Shown here piece after piece: positions 25,646-35,680 of a DNA stretch of 64,000 bases. The stretch lies in contig NZ_JAGFPK010000001.1 of the NCBI RefSeq assembly GCF_017599385.1, positions 498,177 through 562,176 of the forward strand. The letters are read 5' to 3'. The notes below the pieces were generated by a model that worked only from the letters and a program-made list of their open reading frames with translations, was not told the origin of the DNA and ran no database searches. Source of the stretch: Ciceribacter sp. L1K22 (GTDB taxonomy: Bacteria > Pseudomonadota > Alphaproteobacteria > Rhizobiales > Rhizobiaceae). A program made the position numbers and the translations under genes. The stretch's first letter is position 1. The number at the start of each line of letters is the position of its first letter.

Positions 25646-27213
25646 GCGGGAGCAAGACAGTGGGTGGACTGAAACAGAAACTTCGCGCTTCCGTCCGCAT
25701 CGCGGTGGCGGTCTGCGTTGCGGTCTCGGCTGTCGCCGGCAGCGCCGTTCCGCCGGTTTTCGAACGACCAGCCTTGGCAGCCGAAAGCGTCATCCGCATC
25801 GCACAGTCCGGCCCGGGCGCGCGGCGCACCATAAAGCTTGGTCTCAACAAGGCGCTGGTGGTCGATCTGCCCCAGGACGCCCATGACATCTTGGTCGCCG
25901 ACCCGACGATGGCCGATGCCGTCACCCGCACATCCCGACGCATCTATCTGTTTGGCAAGGCGGTCGGCCAGACCAATATCTTCATCTTCGGATCGGGCGG
26001 CGAGGAGATCGTCAGCCTCGATATCCAGATCGAGCGCGATATCGCCGGCCTGCAGTCAAATCTTCGCCGCTTCATCCCGGAGTCGGACATCAATGTTGAA
26101 ATCGTTTCCGACAACATCGTCCTGACCGGAACTGTACGGACCCCGCAGGATTCGGCCCGCGCCGAAAGCCTCGCTCAGGCCTTCCTCAAGGGTGGTGAGG
26201 CAACGACCCGCAACACCACAGCGAGCAGTTCAGCCCAGGGCGGTGATGTTGCGATCTTCGCGGAAGAACGCCAGACGTCGTCCATCGTCAACCTCCTGAC
26301 CATCGAAGGCGACGACCAGGTCACGTTGAAGGTCACCGTCGCAGAGGTCAGCCGTCAGGTGCTGAAGCAGCTCGGCATCAACGGCCGGCTTTCGAGCGGC
26401 AATGACGGCTTTGCATTCGCCAATCCCGCCAACCTTGGCAATGCCATCAGCACCTTTGGATCTGGCGTCGTCAGTGGTTCGATCGGTTCTGTCAATCTGG
26501 CGGGTTACCTGTCGGCGATGGAGCAGGCTGGCGTGATGCGGACGCTTGCCGAGCCGAGCCTCACGGCCATCTCGGGTGAAGAGGCGAATTTCTATGTCGG
26601 CGGCGAGTTCCGGATGGCGAGCACGCAGGAAGTCGATATCGATCAGGATACCGGTGTCCCGACCGTCACCCGCGAAACGGAAACCGTCAATTATGGGGTC
26701 GAGCTGAAGTTTCGTCCCGTCGTCCTCGCCCCCGGACGGATCAGTCTCCGCATCGAGACCAATGTCTCTGAGCCAACCTATGAGGGCTCTGTCGTCACCG
26801 GCAACGGCACCGCGAGCACCATCCCCGGCAACACCTATCTATCGATCCGCCGGCGCGAGGCATCCACCAGCGTTGAACTTCCCTCGGGCGGCTCGATCGT
26901 GATCGCCGGTCTCATCCAGGACAACGTCCGGCAGGCTTACTCCGGCGTGCCAGGTGTCGCACGGGTGCCGGTGCTCGGAGCACTGTTCCGCAGCAAGGAT
27001 TTCATCCGCAACGAAACCGAACTGGTCATCATCGCCACCCCCTATCTCGTTCGCCCCGTGGCGCGGAACCAGCTGCAGCGGCCGGACGACAATTTCAGCC
27101 CGACCGACGATTTTTCCAGCGTCTTCCTGAACCGCGTGAACAAGGTTTACGGGCGCAAGGAAGGTCAGGTGAACGGCCGCTACCACGGCGCCGTCGGGTT
27201 TATCTACAAGTGA
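25642..27213 (+). CDS. cpaC: CpaC/RcpA outer-membrane secretin of the Tad pilus
   Basis: This 523-residue secretin forms the outer-membrane channel for the pilus. A signal peptide covers about residues 1-45. It is followed by the pilus-assembly N-domain (residues 60-130), a BON-like stretch (NVEIVSDNIVLTGTVRTPQDSARAE) and the C-terminal secretin domain, including VKVTVAEVSRQVLKQLGIN-type start, GEEANFYVGGEF, SVELPSGGSIVIAGLIQDN and VPVLGALFRSKDF. It is coupled to cpaB and lies 14 bases before cpaD. Confidence 0.93.
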   Translation: MSGSKTVGGLKQKLRASVRIAVAVCVAVSAVAGSAVPPVFERPALAAESVIRIAQSGPGARRTIKLGLNKALVVDLPQDAHDILVADPTMADAVTRTSRRIYLFGKAVGQTNIFIFGSGGEEIVSLDIQIERDIAGLQSNLRRFIPESDINVEIVSDNIVLTGTVRTPQDSARAESLAQAFLKGGEATTRNTTASSSAQGGDVAIFAEERQTSSIVNLLTIEGDDQVTLKVTVAEVSRQVLKQLGINGRLSSGNDGFAFANPANLGNAISTFGSGVVSGSIGSVNLAGYLSAMEQAGVMRTLAEPSLTAISGEEANFYVGGEFRMASTQEVDIDQDTGVPTVTRETETVNYGVELKFRPVVLAPGRISLRIETNVSEPTYEGSVVTGNGTASTIPGNTYLSIRRREASTSVELPSGGSIVIAGLIQDNVRQAYSGVPGVARVPVLGALFRSKDFIRNETELVIIATPYLVRPVARNQLQRPDDNFSPTDDFSSVFLNRVNKVYGRKEGQVNGRYHGAVGFIYK

Positions 27214-27227
27214 GCCGGGAGCACCCC

Positions 27228-27932
27228 ATGAAGAACGTGACGCAGCCCGGCCGGAAAATGGAAAACACGATGATCACCCTTCGGTTCAGGTCGGCTCTGA
27301 CTGCCGGTGTCTTGCTGTCGGCTGCCCTGATGGCTGGCTGCGGCACGCGCGACGGCATGACAACTGGGTCGATTCGGGACGACTACCGCACGCGTCATCC
27401 GATCGTGCTGAACGAGGTGGAGCACGCTCTCGATATTCCCGTTTCCTCGGCCGATGTGCGGCTGACGACCGGGATGCGAGATGCGATCGGCGGCTTTGGC
27501 GCGCGATACAGCGAAAGCTCTTCGAGCATCGTCCAGATCATGGTGCCACAAGGCTCGCCGAACGCCGGCGCCGCAAATCACTTGCTGAAGCAGATACGCG
27601 GCACGCTTGCGTCGTCCGGCGTACCTGCCTCGCGTATCGTCCAGACCACCTATGTCGCCGACGCCTATGGTGATGCTGCGCCCATCCGTCTGACCTATGT
27701 CGCAATGACCGCAGTGACCAACGCATGCGGCGAATGGCCCGAGGATCTGGCCAACGACACCGTGATGAACCGCAACTGGGAAAACTTCGGATGTGCGACG
27801 CAAGCCAATCTTGCCGCCCAGATCGCCAGTCCGATGGATTTGCTGACGCCGCGGAAATCCGCTCCTATCGATGCGGCGCGACGTTCGGAGGTCATTTCAG
27901 ATTACCGCAACGACGGAAACCCGGGGCTCTGA
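27228..27932 (+). CDS. cpaD: CpaD, pilus assembly lipoprotein
   Basis: This 234-residue protein carries the CpaD domain (RHPIVLNEVEHALDIPVSS, TNACGEWPEDLANDTVMNRNWENFGCATQANLAAQI), including its conserved Cys pair. A lipobox LMAGC near residue 40 implies lipidation and outer-membrane location, where it helps the CpaC secretin. The ATG at 27228 has CGGGAGC upstream, but internal ATGs at 27258 and 27270 would give a more normal signal peptide, so the true start may be 30-42 bases later. Confidence 0.88.
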   Translation: MKNVTQPGRKMENTMITLRFRSALTAGVLLSAALMAGCGTRDGMTTGSIRDDYRTRHPIVLNEVEHALDIPVSSADVRLTTGMRDAIGGFGARYSESSSSIVQIMVPQGSPNAGAANHLLKQIRGTLASSGVPASRIVQTTYVADAYGDAAPIRLTYVAMTAVTNACGEWPEDLANDTVMNRNWENFGCATQANLAAQIASPMDLLTPRKSAPIDAARRSEVISDYRNDGNPGL

Positions 27933-27963
27933 GTGCCGGAACACGGCGGAAACGGATGAGGAT

Positions 27964-29241
27964 ATGAGCGCGATAGAGTATAACATCGACACGGGAGCGA
28001 CGGACCGCGAGGCGCCGAAGGTGGGCGACGTGGACAACCTGCGCCCCTTGCCGCGCATATCGGTTCACGCCTTCTGCATCTCCGATGCCATGCACCGCCT
28101 CATGGAAAAATGCGCCGTCGACCGGCGCATGGCCAAGGTGACGATGCGCATCACCAGCGGCAATATCGATGCGGCGGCGAACATGTTCGCGACGTCGCCG
28201 ACCCCGAACCTCATCATTCTCGAAACCGAGGCCGAGCCCTCCGCGCTTCTGCCGGAACTGGCTCCGCTCGCGGAAGTGTGCGATCCGAGCACCCGGGTCA
28301 TCATCATCGGCCGCTACAACGACATTTCGCTCTATCGCGAACTGATGCGCAACGGCATTTCCGAATACATGGTGTCGCCCGTTGCAATGGCCGACGTCCT
28401 CGGCGCCATCTCTGCGATCTTCGTTGATCCCGAGGCTGAGCCTCTCGGCCGCACCATCGCCTTCATCGGCGCCAAAGGCGGCGTCGGATCGTCGACGATA
28501 GCCCACAATTGCGCTTTCTCAGTATCCAGTCTGTTCGCGACCGAGACAATCCTCGCCGATCTCGATCTCCCCTACGGTACGGCCAATATCGATTTCGACC
28601 AGGACCCCGCGCAGGGCATGGCCGAAGCCGTGTTTTCGCCGGATCGGTTGGACGAGGTGTTTCTCGACCGCCTGCTGACGACCTGCTCGCAGAACCTGTC
28701 GTTGCTGGCCGCTCCGTCATTGCTCGATCGCTCCTATGATTTCGATGGTGGTGCCTTCCAGCCCATAATGGAGCTTCTGCAGCGCAGCGCACCAGTGACG
28801 GTTCTCGATGTGCCGCATCTGTGGTCGGACTGGACGCGCAGGGTGCTTGCCGACGCCGACGAGGTGGTGATCACCTGCATGCCGGATCTCGCCAATCTTC
28901 GAAACGCCAAGAACATGCTCGACGCCCTGAAGAAGCTTCGCCCCAACGACAAGGCGCCGCACTTCATCCTGAACCAGGTTGGCGTGCCGAAGCGGCCGGA
29001 AATATCGCCGGGCGATTTCTTCGAGCCGCTCGAGGTTGAGCCGGTAGCGATCATTCCTTTCGACGGCCAGCTGTTCGGCAATGCAGCCAATAGCGGCCGT
29101 ATGATTGCCGAAACCGATGCGAAGTCGCCGACGGCGGAAACCTTTTCCCAGCTTGCCCACCTCGTCACGGGCAGGGCGACGGTGAAAAAGGCAAAGAAGA
29201 GCGGTCTTGGCTCCGTTCTCGGCCTTCTCGGCCGCAAGTGA
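27964..29241 (+). CDS. cpaE: CpaE/TadZ, ParA/MinD-like pilus localisation ATPase
   Basis: This 425-residue cytoplasmic protein has an atypical receiver-like N-terminal domain (residues 25-150) and a MinD/ParA-type ATPase domain with the deviant Walker A GAKGGVGSSTIAHN near residue 165. CpaE/TadZ proteins place the pilus machine at the cell pole. The ATG at 27964 lies 32 bases after cpaD; longer frames start inside cpaD. The gene order cpaD-cpaE-cpaF is the canonical one. Confidence 0.9.
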   Translation: MSAIEYNIDTGATDREAPKVGDVDNLRPLPRISVHAFCISDAMHRLMEKCAVDRRMAKVTMRITSGNIDAAANMFATSPTPNLIILETEAEPSALLPELAPLAEVCDPSTRVIIIGRYNDISLYRELMRNGISEYMVSPVAMADVLGAISAIFVDPEAEPLGRTIAFIGAKGGVGSSTIAHNCAFSVSSLFATETILADLDLPYGTANIDFDQDPAQGMAEAVFSPDRLDEVFLDRLLTTCSQNLSLLAAPSLLDRSYDFDGGAFQPIMELLQRSAPVTVLDVPHLWSDWTRRVLADADEVVITCMPDLANLRNAKNMLDALKKLRPNDKAPHFILNQVGVPKRPEISPGDFFEPLEVEPVAIIPFDGQLFGNAANSGRMIAETDAKSPTAETFSQLAHLVTGRATVKKAKKSGLGSVLGLLGRK

Positions 29242-29273
29242 TTGACGTGAAAACGGCGTAGATAGGAAACGGA

Positions 29274-30764
29274 ATGTTCGGCAAGCGCGGTGGCGATGGT
29301 TTCGGAAAGAGTGGCGGTGGCCCGGGCACCGTTTCGCCCTCCGTCGAAACGCTTGCGCCGACGGTCGCCCGTCCCGCCATCGCCGAACCAGCTCCTGTTC
29401 GCGAGGAAGCACCCGTCCGCCAGCAGGTCGCGCCGCCGCCGATGCAGACCCCGGCCCGCAAACGCCCGCAGCGTACCGAGGACTATTACGACACCAAGAG
29501 CCAGGTATTCTCCGCGCTGATCGATACGATCGACCTGTCACAGCTCGCCAAGCTCGATGGCGAAAGCGCGCGGGAAGAAATCCGCGACATCGTCAACGAT
29601 ATCATCACCATCAAGAATTTCGCGATGTCGATCTCCGAGCAGGAGGAACTGCTCGAGGACATCTGCAACGACGTTCTCGGCTACGGTCCGCTCGAGCCGC
29701 TGCTGGCTCGCGATGACATCGCCGACATCATGGTCAACGGGGCCGGCCAGACCTTCATCGAAGTCGGCGGCAAGACGATCGAATCTGAAATCCGCTTCCG
29801 CGATAATTCGCAGCTTCTTTCGATCTGCCAGCGCATCGTCAGCCAGGTCGGCCGTCGCGTCGATGAATCGAGTCCGATCTGTGACGCCCGTCTTCCCGAC
29901 GGCTCCCGCGTCAACGTCATCGCGCCGCCGCTGGCGATCGACGGTCCGGCGCTCACCATCCGCAAGTTCAAGAAGGACAAGCTCAACCTCGACCAGCTGG
30001 TCCGCTTCGGCGCGATCACGCCGGAGGGCGCGCAGGTCCTGCAGATCATCGGCCGCGTCCGCTGCAACACGGTCATCTCTGGCGGTACCGGTTCGGGTAA
30101 GACGACTCTGCTGAACTGCCTGACCGGCTACATCGATCCCGACGAGCGCGTTATCACCTGCGAAGATACCGCCGAACTTCAACTCCAGCAGCCCCATGTG
30201 GTTCGTCTGGAAACCCGCCCGCCGAACATCGAGGGTGAGGGCGAGATCACCATGCGCGATCTCGTCAAGAACTGCCTCCGCATGCGTCCAGAGCGCATCA
30301 TCGTCGGCGAAGTGCGCGGATCGGAAGTATTCGACCTTCTGCAGGCAATGAACACCGGCCACGATGGCTCCATGGGGACCATCCATGCCAACACGCCGCG
30401 TGAATGCCTCTCGCGTATGGAATCGATGATCGCAATGGGCGGCTTCAGCCTTCCGGCGAAGACGGTACGGGAGATCATCTCGGGGTCCGTCGATGTCATC
30501 ATTCAGGCCGCGCGCCTGCGCGACGGTTCGCGCCGCATCACTCACATCACCGAGGTGATCGGCATGGAGGGTGATGTCATCGTCACCCAGGACCTGATGC
30601 GCTACGAAATCGAAGGCGAGGATGCCAGCGGCCGTATCATAGGGCGCCACGTCTCGACCGGCATCGGCAAGCCGCACTTCTGGGATCGCGCAAGGTACTA
30701 CAACGAGGAGCGGCGTCTTGCGGCTGCCCTCGATGCCATGGAGAAGAAAGGCGCAACACTCTGA
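29274..30764 (+). CDS. cpaF: CpaF/TadA, pilus assembly/retraction ATPase
   Basis: This 496-residue secretion ATPase powers the Tad pilus. A Gly/Pro-rich N-terminus (residues 1-75) precedes the conserved domain. Walker A SGGTGSGKTTLLN is near residue 272, the Asp box CEDTAELQL follows, and Walker B plus His box are IIVGEVRGSEVFDLLQAMNTGHDGS and GTIHANT (residues about 342-372). Its stop overlaps the tadB start (TGATG), coupling motor and platform proteins. Confidence 0.94.
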   Translation: MFGKRGGDGFGKSGGGPGTVSPSVETLAPTVARPAIAEPAPVREEAPVRQQVAPPPMQTPARKRPQRTEDYYDTKSQVFSALIDTIDLSQLAKLDGESAREEIRDIVNDIITIKNFAMSISEQEELLEDICNDVLGYGPLEPLLARDDIADIMVNGAGQTFIEVGGKTIESEIRFRDNSQLLSICQRIVSQVGRRVDESSPICDARLPDGSRVNVIAPPLAIDGPALTIRKFKKDKLNLDQLVRFGAITPEGAQVLQIIGRVRCNTVISGGTGSGKTTLLNCLTGYIDPDERVITCEDTAELQLQQPHVVRLETRPPNIEGEGEITMRDLVKNCLRMRPERIIVGEVRGSEVFDLLQAMNTGHDGSMGTIHANTPRECLSRMESMIAMGGFSLPAKTVREIISGSVDVIIQAARLRDGSRRITHITEVIGMEGDVIVTQDLMRYEIEGEDASGRIIGRHVSTGIGKPHFWDRARYYNEERRLAAALDAMEKKGATL

Positions 30765-31777
30765 TGTTTGGCCTCGATCCGACCATTCTCGCGATTATCG
30801 CCCTGAGCGCCGTGGCGGCGGGTGCGGTCGCCTATGGTCTGCTGTTCTCGCGCATCGAGGTCGAGAAGAAGACGACGAGCCGCATCAACCGCGTCAAGGC
30901 GGCCGAAACCGATCATGCCAAGGTCAAGGCGGCCCGCGACCGCGTTCAGGAAATCTCCAAGCGGCGCAAGTCGGTGCAGGATTCGCTGAAGGATCTGGAG
31001 AAAAAGCAGCAGGAGCGCGACAAGAAGGCCGCCAACATCAGCATGAAGGCGAAGCTCGTCCAGGCTGGCCTCAGCCTCAGCATCGCCACGTTCCATGTTC
31101 TGAGCGTCGTGGTTGGCCTCTTCGTTTTCGCCGTCTCTTTCCTGGGCGGCGTGCCCCTGCTTGTCGGCGTCGGGCTTGCCTTCGTCGCCGCCTTCGGTGT
31201 CCCCCGTTGGGTGGTCGGCTTTCTCATCAAGCGCCGGCAGAAGAAGTTCCTCTCCGAGTTTCCCAACTCCCTCGACGTTATGGTGCGGTCGATTAAATCG
31301 GGTCTTCCGCTGAACGACGCCCTCCGTCTCATCGCCAACGAGGCACAGGAGCCGGTTCGCTCGGAGTTTCGCCGCGTGGTGGAATCGCAGCAGGTTGGAC
31401 TGAGCGTGCCTGAGGCCTGCCAGCGTATGTCCCTGACCATGCCTCTGCCGGAGATCAATTTCTTCGCGATCGTCATCGCCATCCAGAGCCAGGCGGGCGG
31501 CAATCTGTCGGAAGCACTGTCCAACCTGTCCCGGGTGCTGCGTGACCGCAAGAAGATGAAGGCCAAGGTGCAGGCGCTATCGATGGAGGCCAAAGCCTCC
31601 GCCGCGATCATCGGCGCCCTGCCGTTCATCGTTGCTTTCATGGTCTACATGACATCGCCCGAATACATTTCGATCCTCTTCAAGGATCCCCGCGGTCATC
31701 TGATCCTGGGTATATCCGGCGTGTGGATGTCGATCGGCATTCTCGTGATGCGCAATATGATCAACTTCGAGATTTGA
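30764..31777 (+). CDS. tadB: TadB, inner-membrane platform protein
   Basis: This 337-residue protein is one of the paired platform proteins of the Tad machine. It has an N-terminal hydrophobic helix, a strongly basic coiled stretch (residues 30-90) and a type II secretion F domain with PNSLDVMVRSIKSGLPLNDALR, followed by two C-terminal membrane helices. The ATG overlaps the cpaF stop and 10 bases separate it from tadC. Confidence 0.92.
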   Translation: MFGLDPTILAIIALSAVAAGAVAYGLLFSRIEVEKKTTSRINRVKAAETDHAKVKAARDRVQEISKRRKSVQDSLKDLEKKQQERDKKAANISMKAKLVQAGLSLSIATFHVLSVVVGLFVFAVSFLGGVPLLVGVGLAFVAAFGVPRWVVGFLIKRRQKKFLSEFPNSLDVMVRSIKSGLPLNDALRLIANEAQEPVRSEFRRVVESQQVGLSVPEACQRMSLTMPLPEINFFAIVIAIQSQAGGNLSEALSNLSRVLRDRKKMKAKVQALSMEAKASAAIIGALPFIVAFMVYMTSPEYISILFKDPRGHLILGISGVWMSIGILVMRNMINFEI

Positions 31778-31787
31778 GGGGCGGGCC

Positions 31788-32774
31788 ATGACACCCGAAC
31801 TGGCAGCCAGGCTCACCGACCCCGCCACGATCGTCGCCGTCCTCGTCGCGATCGCTGTCTTCGGGACGCTATATACCGTTCTCATCCCCTATCTCGAGAA
31901 GGGCGATCTCGATAAGCGCATGCGCGCCGTCTCGACCGAGCGCGAACAGATCAGGGCGCGCGAACGCGCGCGGATGAACGCCGACACCGGTGCGGGTCGC
32001 GGCAGTCTTCGTGCCACCAACAACCAGTCCGTCCGCCAGATCGTCGAGCGCTTCAATCTCAGGAAGGCGCTTGTCGACGATGCGACCATGGACAACCTCC
32101 GCGCCGCCGGTCTCCGGTCGCAGAACGCCCTGAATATCTTCCTCGTTGCCCGCTTCCTGCTGCCTTTCCTGTTTCTGGCGCTGGCCGCCGTCTGGATTTT
32201 CGTCCTTGGAGGGTTGGCCGACAAGGCGCTGCCGATTCGGCTTCTGGCAACCATCGTTGCAGGTTATGCCGGCTTCTACCTGCCCAACATCTACATCAAG
32301 AACCGGATGCAGAAGCGGCAGCATTCGATCAAGCGTGCCTGGCCGGATGCGCTCGACCTGATGCTGATCTGCGTCGAATCGGGCATATCGATCGAGGCCG
32401 CGATGCGCCGCGTCGCCGATGAGATCGCCGCGCAATCGCCGGAACTGGCCGAGGAAATGGTCCTGACGACCGCCGAGCTGTCTTTCCTCCAGGATCGTCG
32501 CACCGCGCTCGAAAATCTCGGCAACCGCACCCAGCTCGATGGCGTCAAGAGCGTGACGCAGGCGCTGATCCAGGCCGAGCGCTACGGCACGCCGGTTGCC
32601 CAGGCACTGCGCGTCCTTGCCCAGGAGGGACGGGACGAGCGGATGAACGAGGCCGAAAAGAAGGCCGCCGCGCTGCCGCCCAAGCTGACGGTGCCGATGA
32701 TCCTGTTCTTCCTCCCCGTGCTGATGGCCGTCATTCTCGGGCCGGCCGGCATCCAGGTCTCCGATAAGTTCTGA
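31788..32774 (+). CDS. tadC: TadC, inner-membrane platform protein
   Basis: This 328-residue protein is the partner of TadB, with the same T2SS-F domain: WPDALDLMLICVESGISIEAAMRRVADE, QAERYGTPVAQALRVLAQEGRDERM and the C-terminal membrane segment LTVPMILFFLPVLMAVILGP. Four hydrophobic helices are evident. It is the last gene of the rightward pilus operon and is followed by a short hairpin with a T-run. Confidence 0.92.
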   Translation: MTPELAARLTDPATIVAVLVAIAVFGTLYTVLIPYLEKGDLDKRMRAVSTEREQIRARERARMNADTGAGRGSLRATNNQSVRQIVERFNLRKALVDDATMDNLRAAGLRSQNALNIFLVARFLLPFLFLALAAVWIFVLGGLADKALPIRLLATIVAGYAGFYLPNIYIKNRMQKRQHSIKRAWPDALDLMLICVESGISIEAAMRRVADEIAAQSPELAEEMVLTTAELSFLQDRRTALENLGNRTQLDGVKSVTQALIQAERYGTPVAQALRVLAQEGRDERMNEAEKKAAALPPKLTVPMILFFLPVLMAVILGPAGIQVSDKF

Positions 32775-32816
32775 GTCTACAAACGGAGATTGACCGGTCG
32801 CGATGGCTCCGGTCTG

Positions 32817-32837
32817 GCGCGAACGGACGCGCTTTTT
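32817..32837 (+). terminator. Probable terminator after tadC
   Basis: Short arms GCGCG (32817-32821) and CGCGC (32828-32832) with a 6-base loop are followed by five T. It lies 43 bases after the tadC stop, in the gap between convergent tadC and tadD. Confidence 0.5.
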
Positions 32838-32894
32838 GCTATCCGGATATTGATTGCGCTGGCTTCTCGCCCACTACGCCGAAACAGTCGTAAA

Positions 32895-33716
32895 TCAGTT
32901 CGTGCCGCTGTCGCTCGCCTTGTCGGCCGAGGCGAGCTTCTTCCAGGAATTCTGTTGCGAGAGCATCGCGCGCAGATAGGCGAGGTTTGCGTCCGCCTGT
33001 TCCTTGGTCAGCTCGGCGGACGCGATCGTCTCCGCCTCGTTGAAGCGTCCCTGCAATCCGACCACGAGGGCGAGGTTTTGCCGTACCCGGCTGTCAGCCG
33101 CCGGCTGCTGTGAAGCCTTGCGGAGATATGTCTCCGCCGTCTTCAGATCGCCGCTCAGCACGTAGGACATGCCGAGATTCGAAAGAATGGAGGGCTCGTT
33201 CGGCTGGATGTCAAGGGCCATCCGGTAGCGGTTGCGCGCCTCCTGTGCCCGTCCCAGCTGGTCGAGAACCGCGCCTTCGGCCGAATAGAGCTTCCAGTCG
33301 GGGCGATCCGGAGTCTGGGCCCGGGTGATGGTCGTCAGCGCCTGTTCGAGCTGGCCTGCGGCGGCCTGGGCCTTGCCGTAGGCGCCGAGCACCTCTCGGT
33401 CGGTGGGATGGGCTATCGCCACCTGTTGCATCACCGCCAGCGCCTGGTCGGAACGGCCGGTCATCATCAGCACATTGGCATAGGCAAGACCGGTATTCCG
33501 GTCGCGCGGGTTCTTTTCATAGGCACCGCCGATAGACCGCGCAGCCTGCGCCAGTTCGCCGGCATTCATCGAATCGACAGGCTTGCTGAGCTTCGGGATC
33601 GAGCCGGTCGTCATCTTGCTTGGTCCGCTCGCACAACCCGACATCGCCAGAAGCGCCAGGGCAACGCAGGCGCTCGCCGTCAGCCTTGTTCTGAGGGAAG
33701 AATGCCGTTGGGCCAT
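32895..33716 (-). CDS. tadD: TadD, TPR lipoprotein of the Tad pilus
   Basis: This 273-residue protein has a lipoprotein signal (LALLAMSGCAS, lipid Cys near residue 26) and four or more tetratricopeptide repeats in the body (for example PSILSNLGMSYVLSGDLKTAETYLRKA). TadD is the pilotin-like lipoprotein of Tad systems that helps the secretin. The ATG at 33716 is used because it places the lipobox correctly; the longer frame to 33842 runs into the aminopeptidase promoter. It is convergent with tadC. Confidence 0.87.
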   Translation of the reverse strand: MAQRHSSLRTRLTASACVALALLAMSGCASGPSKMTTGSIPKLSKPVDSMNAGELAQAARSIGGAYEKNPRDRNTGLAYANVLMMTGRSDQALAVMQQVAIAHPTDREVLGAYGKAQAAAGQLEQALTTITRAQTPDRPDWKLYSAEGAVLDQLGRAQEARNRYRMALDIQPNEPSILSNLGMSYVLSGDLKTAETYLRKASQQPAADSRVRQNLALVVGLQGRFNEAETIASAELTKEQADANLAYLRAMLSQQNSWKKLASADKASDSGTN

Positions 33717-33845
33717 GGGATGATCCTTGCAGTCTGGGCGAGCCTTCGCGCATGGCGCGGCAACGCAATCTCCACTCAAGCAATAGTCTGTTAACCCTAA
33801 TAGAGCGTTAATCCAGATCGGCCCCGATTCCCCAGCAGGCACACA

Positions 33846-35237
33846 ATGGCACCCTTCCAGTACATCGACCGACCGACCCCGTTTTCATCCAAGGCCGGCA
33901 AGACCCTCCCCGTCTTCGTGGTCACCCCGGCGCATATCGAAACCGGCACCATCGATCCGCTGGCGCTCGACTGGGCACGGAAAGCCGGCTTCAAGGCTGA
34001 GCCCGGCTCGCTGCTCCTGATTCCCACCGAAGACGGCCACGTCGGCGGCGCCCTCTTCGGCGTCGGCGCCAATCCCTCGGATACGCCCTTCCTTAGCGGC
34101 CGTCTGGCGCGGTCGCTGCCTGCGGGTGACTGGCACATCGAGACGGCACCGCTGACGGCGAGCCGCCTGCTTCTCGGCTACGGTCTCGGCAGCTACTCCT
34201 TCCGGCGATATCTCTCCGAAAAGCCGCAGGAGCCCAAGCTCTTGATCCCGCAGGATACCGATGCCGGCGACATCCGCCGCCAGGTTGCCGGTGTCTTCCT
34301 TGCCCGCGACCTGATCAACACCCCGACCAACCACATGGGCCCGGCTGACCTCGAAAAGGTCGTCCGCGATCTGGCCGCCCACTACAAGGCCGAGGTCTCG
34401 GTGATCGAGGGCGATACCCTGATCGAGAAGAATTTCCCGCTCGTCCATGCCGTCGGCCGCGCCAGCACCAGCGCGCCGCGTCTGATCGAGATGCGCTGGG
34501 GCAAGCCTGGTCATCGCCGTGTCACTTTGGTCGGCAAGGGCGTCTGTTTCGACACCGGTGGTCTCGACATCAAGCCCGCCTCGTCCATGCTGCTGATGAA
34601 GAAGGACATGGGTGGCGCCGCCAACGTCCTCGGTCTCGCGCTGATGATCATGGATGCGAAGCTGAAGATCGATCTGCGCGTGATCATTCCGGCGGTCGAA
34701 AATTCCATCGCCGGCAATGCCTTCCGCCCGGGCGACGTCTATCGCAGCCGCAAGGGTCTCACCGTCCAGATCGACAACACCGATGCGGAAGGGCGTCTGA
34801 TCCTCGCCGATGCGCTTGCCTATGCAGACGAGGAGGAGAGCGACCTGCTGATCGACATGGCGACCCTCACAGGCGCCGCCCGTGTCGCTCTCGGCCCCGA
34901 CCTGCCGCCCTTCTTCACCGATGATGACGATCTCGCGGAATCGCTGGCCGATGCGAGCCTGGAGGTCGATGATCCGCTGTGGCGCATGCCGCTTTACAAG
35001 GGCTACGAAAAAGACCTGAAGTCCTCCATCGCCGATCTCACCAACGCCCCGTCCGGCGGCATGGCGGGCGCCATCACGGCAGCGCTTTTCTTGAAGCGCT
35101 TCGTCGGTACGTCGCGTCGCTGGGTCCATTTCGACATCTTCGGCTGGTCGCCCTCCGATCGCGGCCACGCCACCGTCGGCGGCGAGGCCCAGGGCATCCG
35201 TGCCCTGTTCCGACACCTCTCGTCGGGGGCGAAGTGA
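33846..35237 (+). CDS. Leucyl aminopeptidase family (M17) metallopeptidase
   Basis: This 463-residue cytosolic aminopeptidase belongs to family M17. The metal-binding and catalytic segments are present: VGKGVCFDTGGLDIKPASSM, KKDMGGAANVLG and the signature NTDAEGRLILADAL near residue 310. The N-terminal domain is the less conserved macro-like domain. A PepA/PepB-like peptide-processing or recycling role is expected. Together with the NlpC/P60 gene two genes downstream it may act on wall-derived peptides (inference). Confidence 0.9.
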   Translation: MAPFQYIDRPTPFSSKAGKTLPVFVVTPAHIETGTIDPLALDWARKAGFKAEPGSLLLIPTEDGHVGGALFGVGANPSDTPFLSGRLARSLPAGDWHIETAPLTASRLLLGYGLGSYSFRRYLSEKPQEPKLLIPQDTDAGDIRRQVAGVFLARDLINTPTNHMGPADLEKVVRDLAAHYKAEVSVIEGDTLIEKNFPLVHAVGRASTSAPRLIEMRWGKPGHRRVTLVGKGVCFDTGGLDIKPASSMLLMKKDMGGAANVLGLALMIMDAKLKIDLRVIIPAVENSIAGNAFRPGDVYRSRKGLTVQIDNTDAEGRLILADALAYADEEESDLLIDMATLTGAARVALGPDLPPFFTDDDDLAESLADASLEVDDPLWRMPLYKGYEKDLKSSIADLTNAPSGGMAGAITAALFLKRFVGTSRRWVHFDIFGWSPSDRGHATVGGEAQGIRALFRHLSSGAK

Positions 35238-35318
35238 AGGCAAACCGTTTGGCGCTGCTCTTGCTTTGACCGTCCGATTGTCTGAAAACAGCGGGAACGG
35301 GCATCGTTGGAGTGAGAA

Positions 35319-35669
35319 ATGAGTGTGGAACTGTCAGCTTCCGAGGCCCTCGGGCTTTGGCATCGCGTCAGTCTGCTGCAGGTCAAGCAGGACCAGCGCG
35401 ACCTGACGCAGCGACAGATGGCAATCCTTCTCCACATCTACCTCGTTCCGCCGCCGCACACGGTCCGCGGCCTGGCGGCGACGCTGGGAGTGACCAAAGC
35501 CGTCATTACCCGCGCCCTTGATACCATGGGCGACATGGGCCTGGTCGACCGGGTGCGCGACGACATCGACCGCCGTAACGTCGTGATAAAGCGCACCGTC
35601 GGCGGCGCGCTTTATCTGGAAAAGCTCGGCGATCTCATCATTGAGCAGGGCCGCTTGCTCGGAAACTGA
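35319..35669 (+). CDS. MarR-family transcriptional regulator
   Basis: This 116-residue protein is a short winged-helix regulator. The MarR-like helix-turn-helix is at about residues 48-75 (TVRGLAATLGVTKAVITRALDTMGDMGLV) with the wing RVRDDIDRRNVVI following. Only short dimerisation helices flank it. It lies 81 bases after the aminopeptidase and 11 before the NlpC/P60 gene, so it may control this small set. The ligand is unknown. Confidence 0.82.
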   Translation: MSVELSASEALGLWHRVSLLQVKQDQRDLTQRQMAILLHIYLVPPPHTVRGLAATLGVTKAVITRALDTMGDMGLVDRVRDDIDRRNVVIKRTVGGALYLEKLGDLIIEQGRLLGN

Positions 35670-35680
35670 AAGCGGACGAT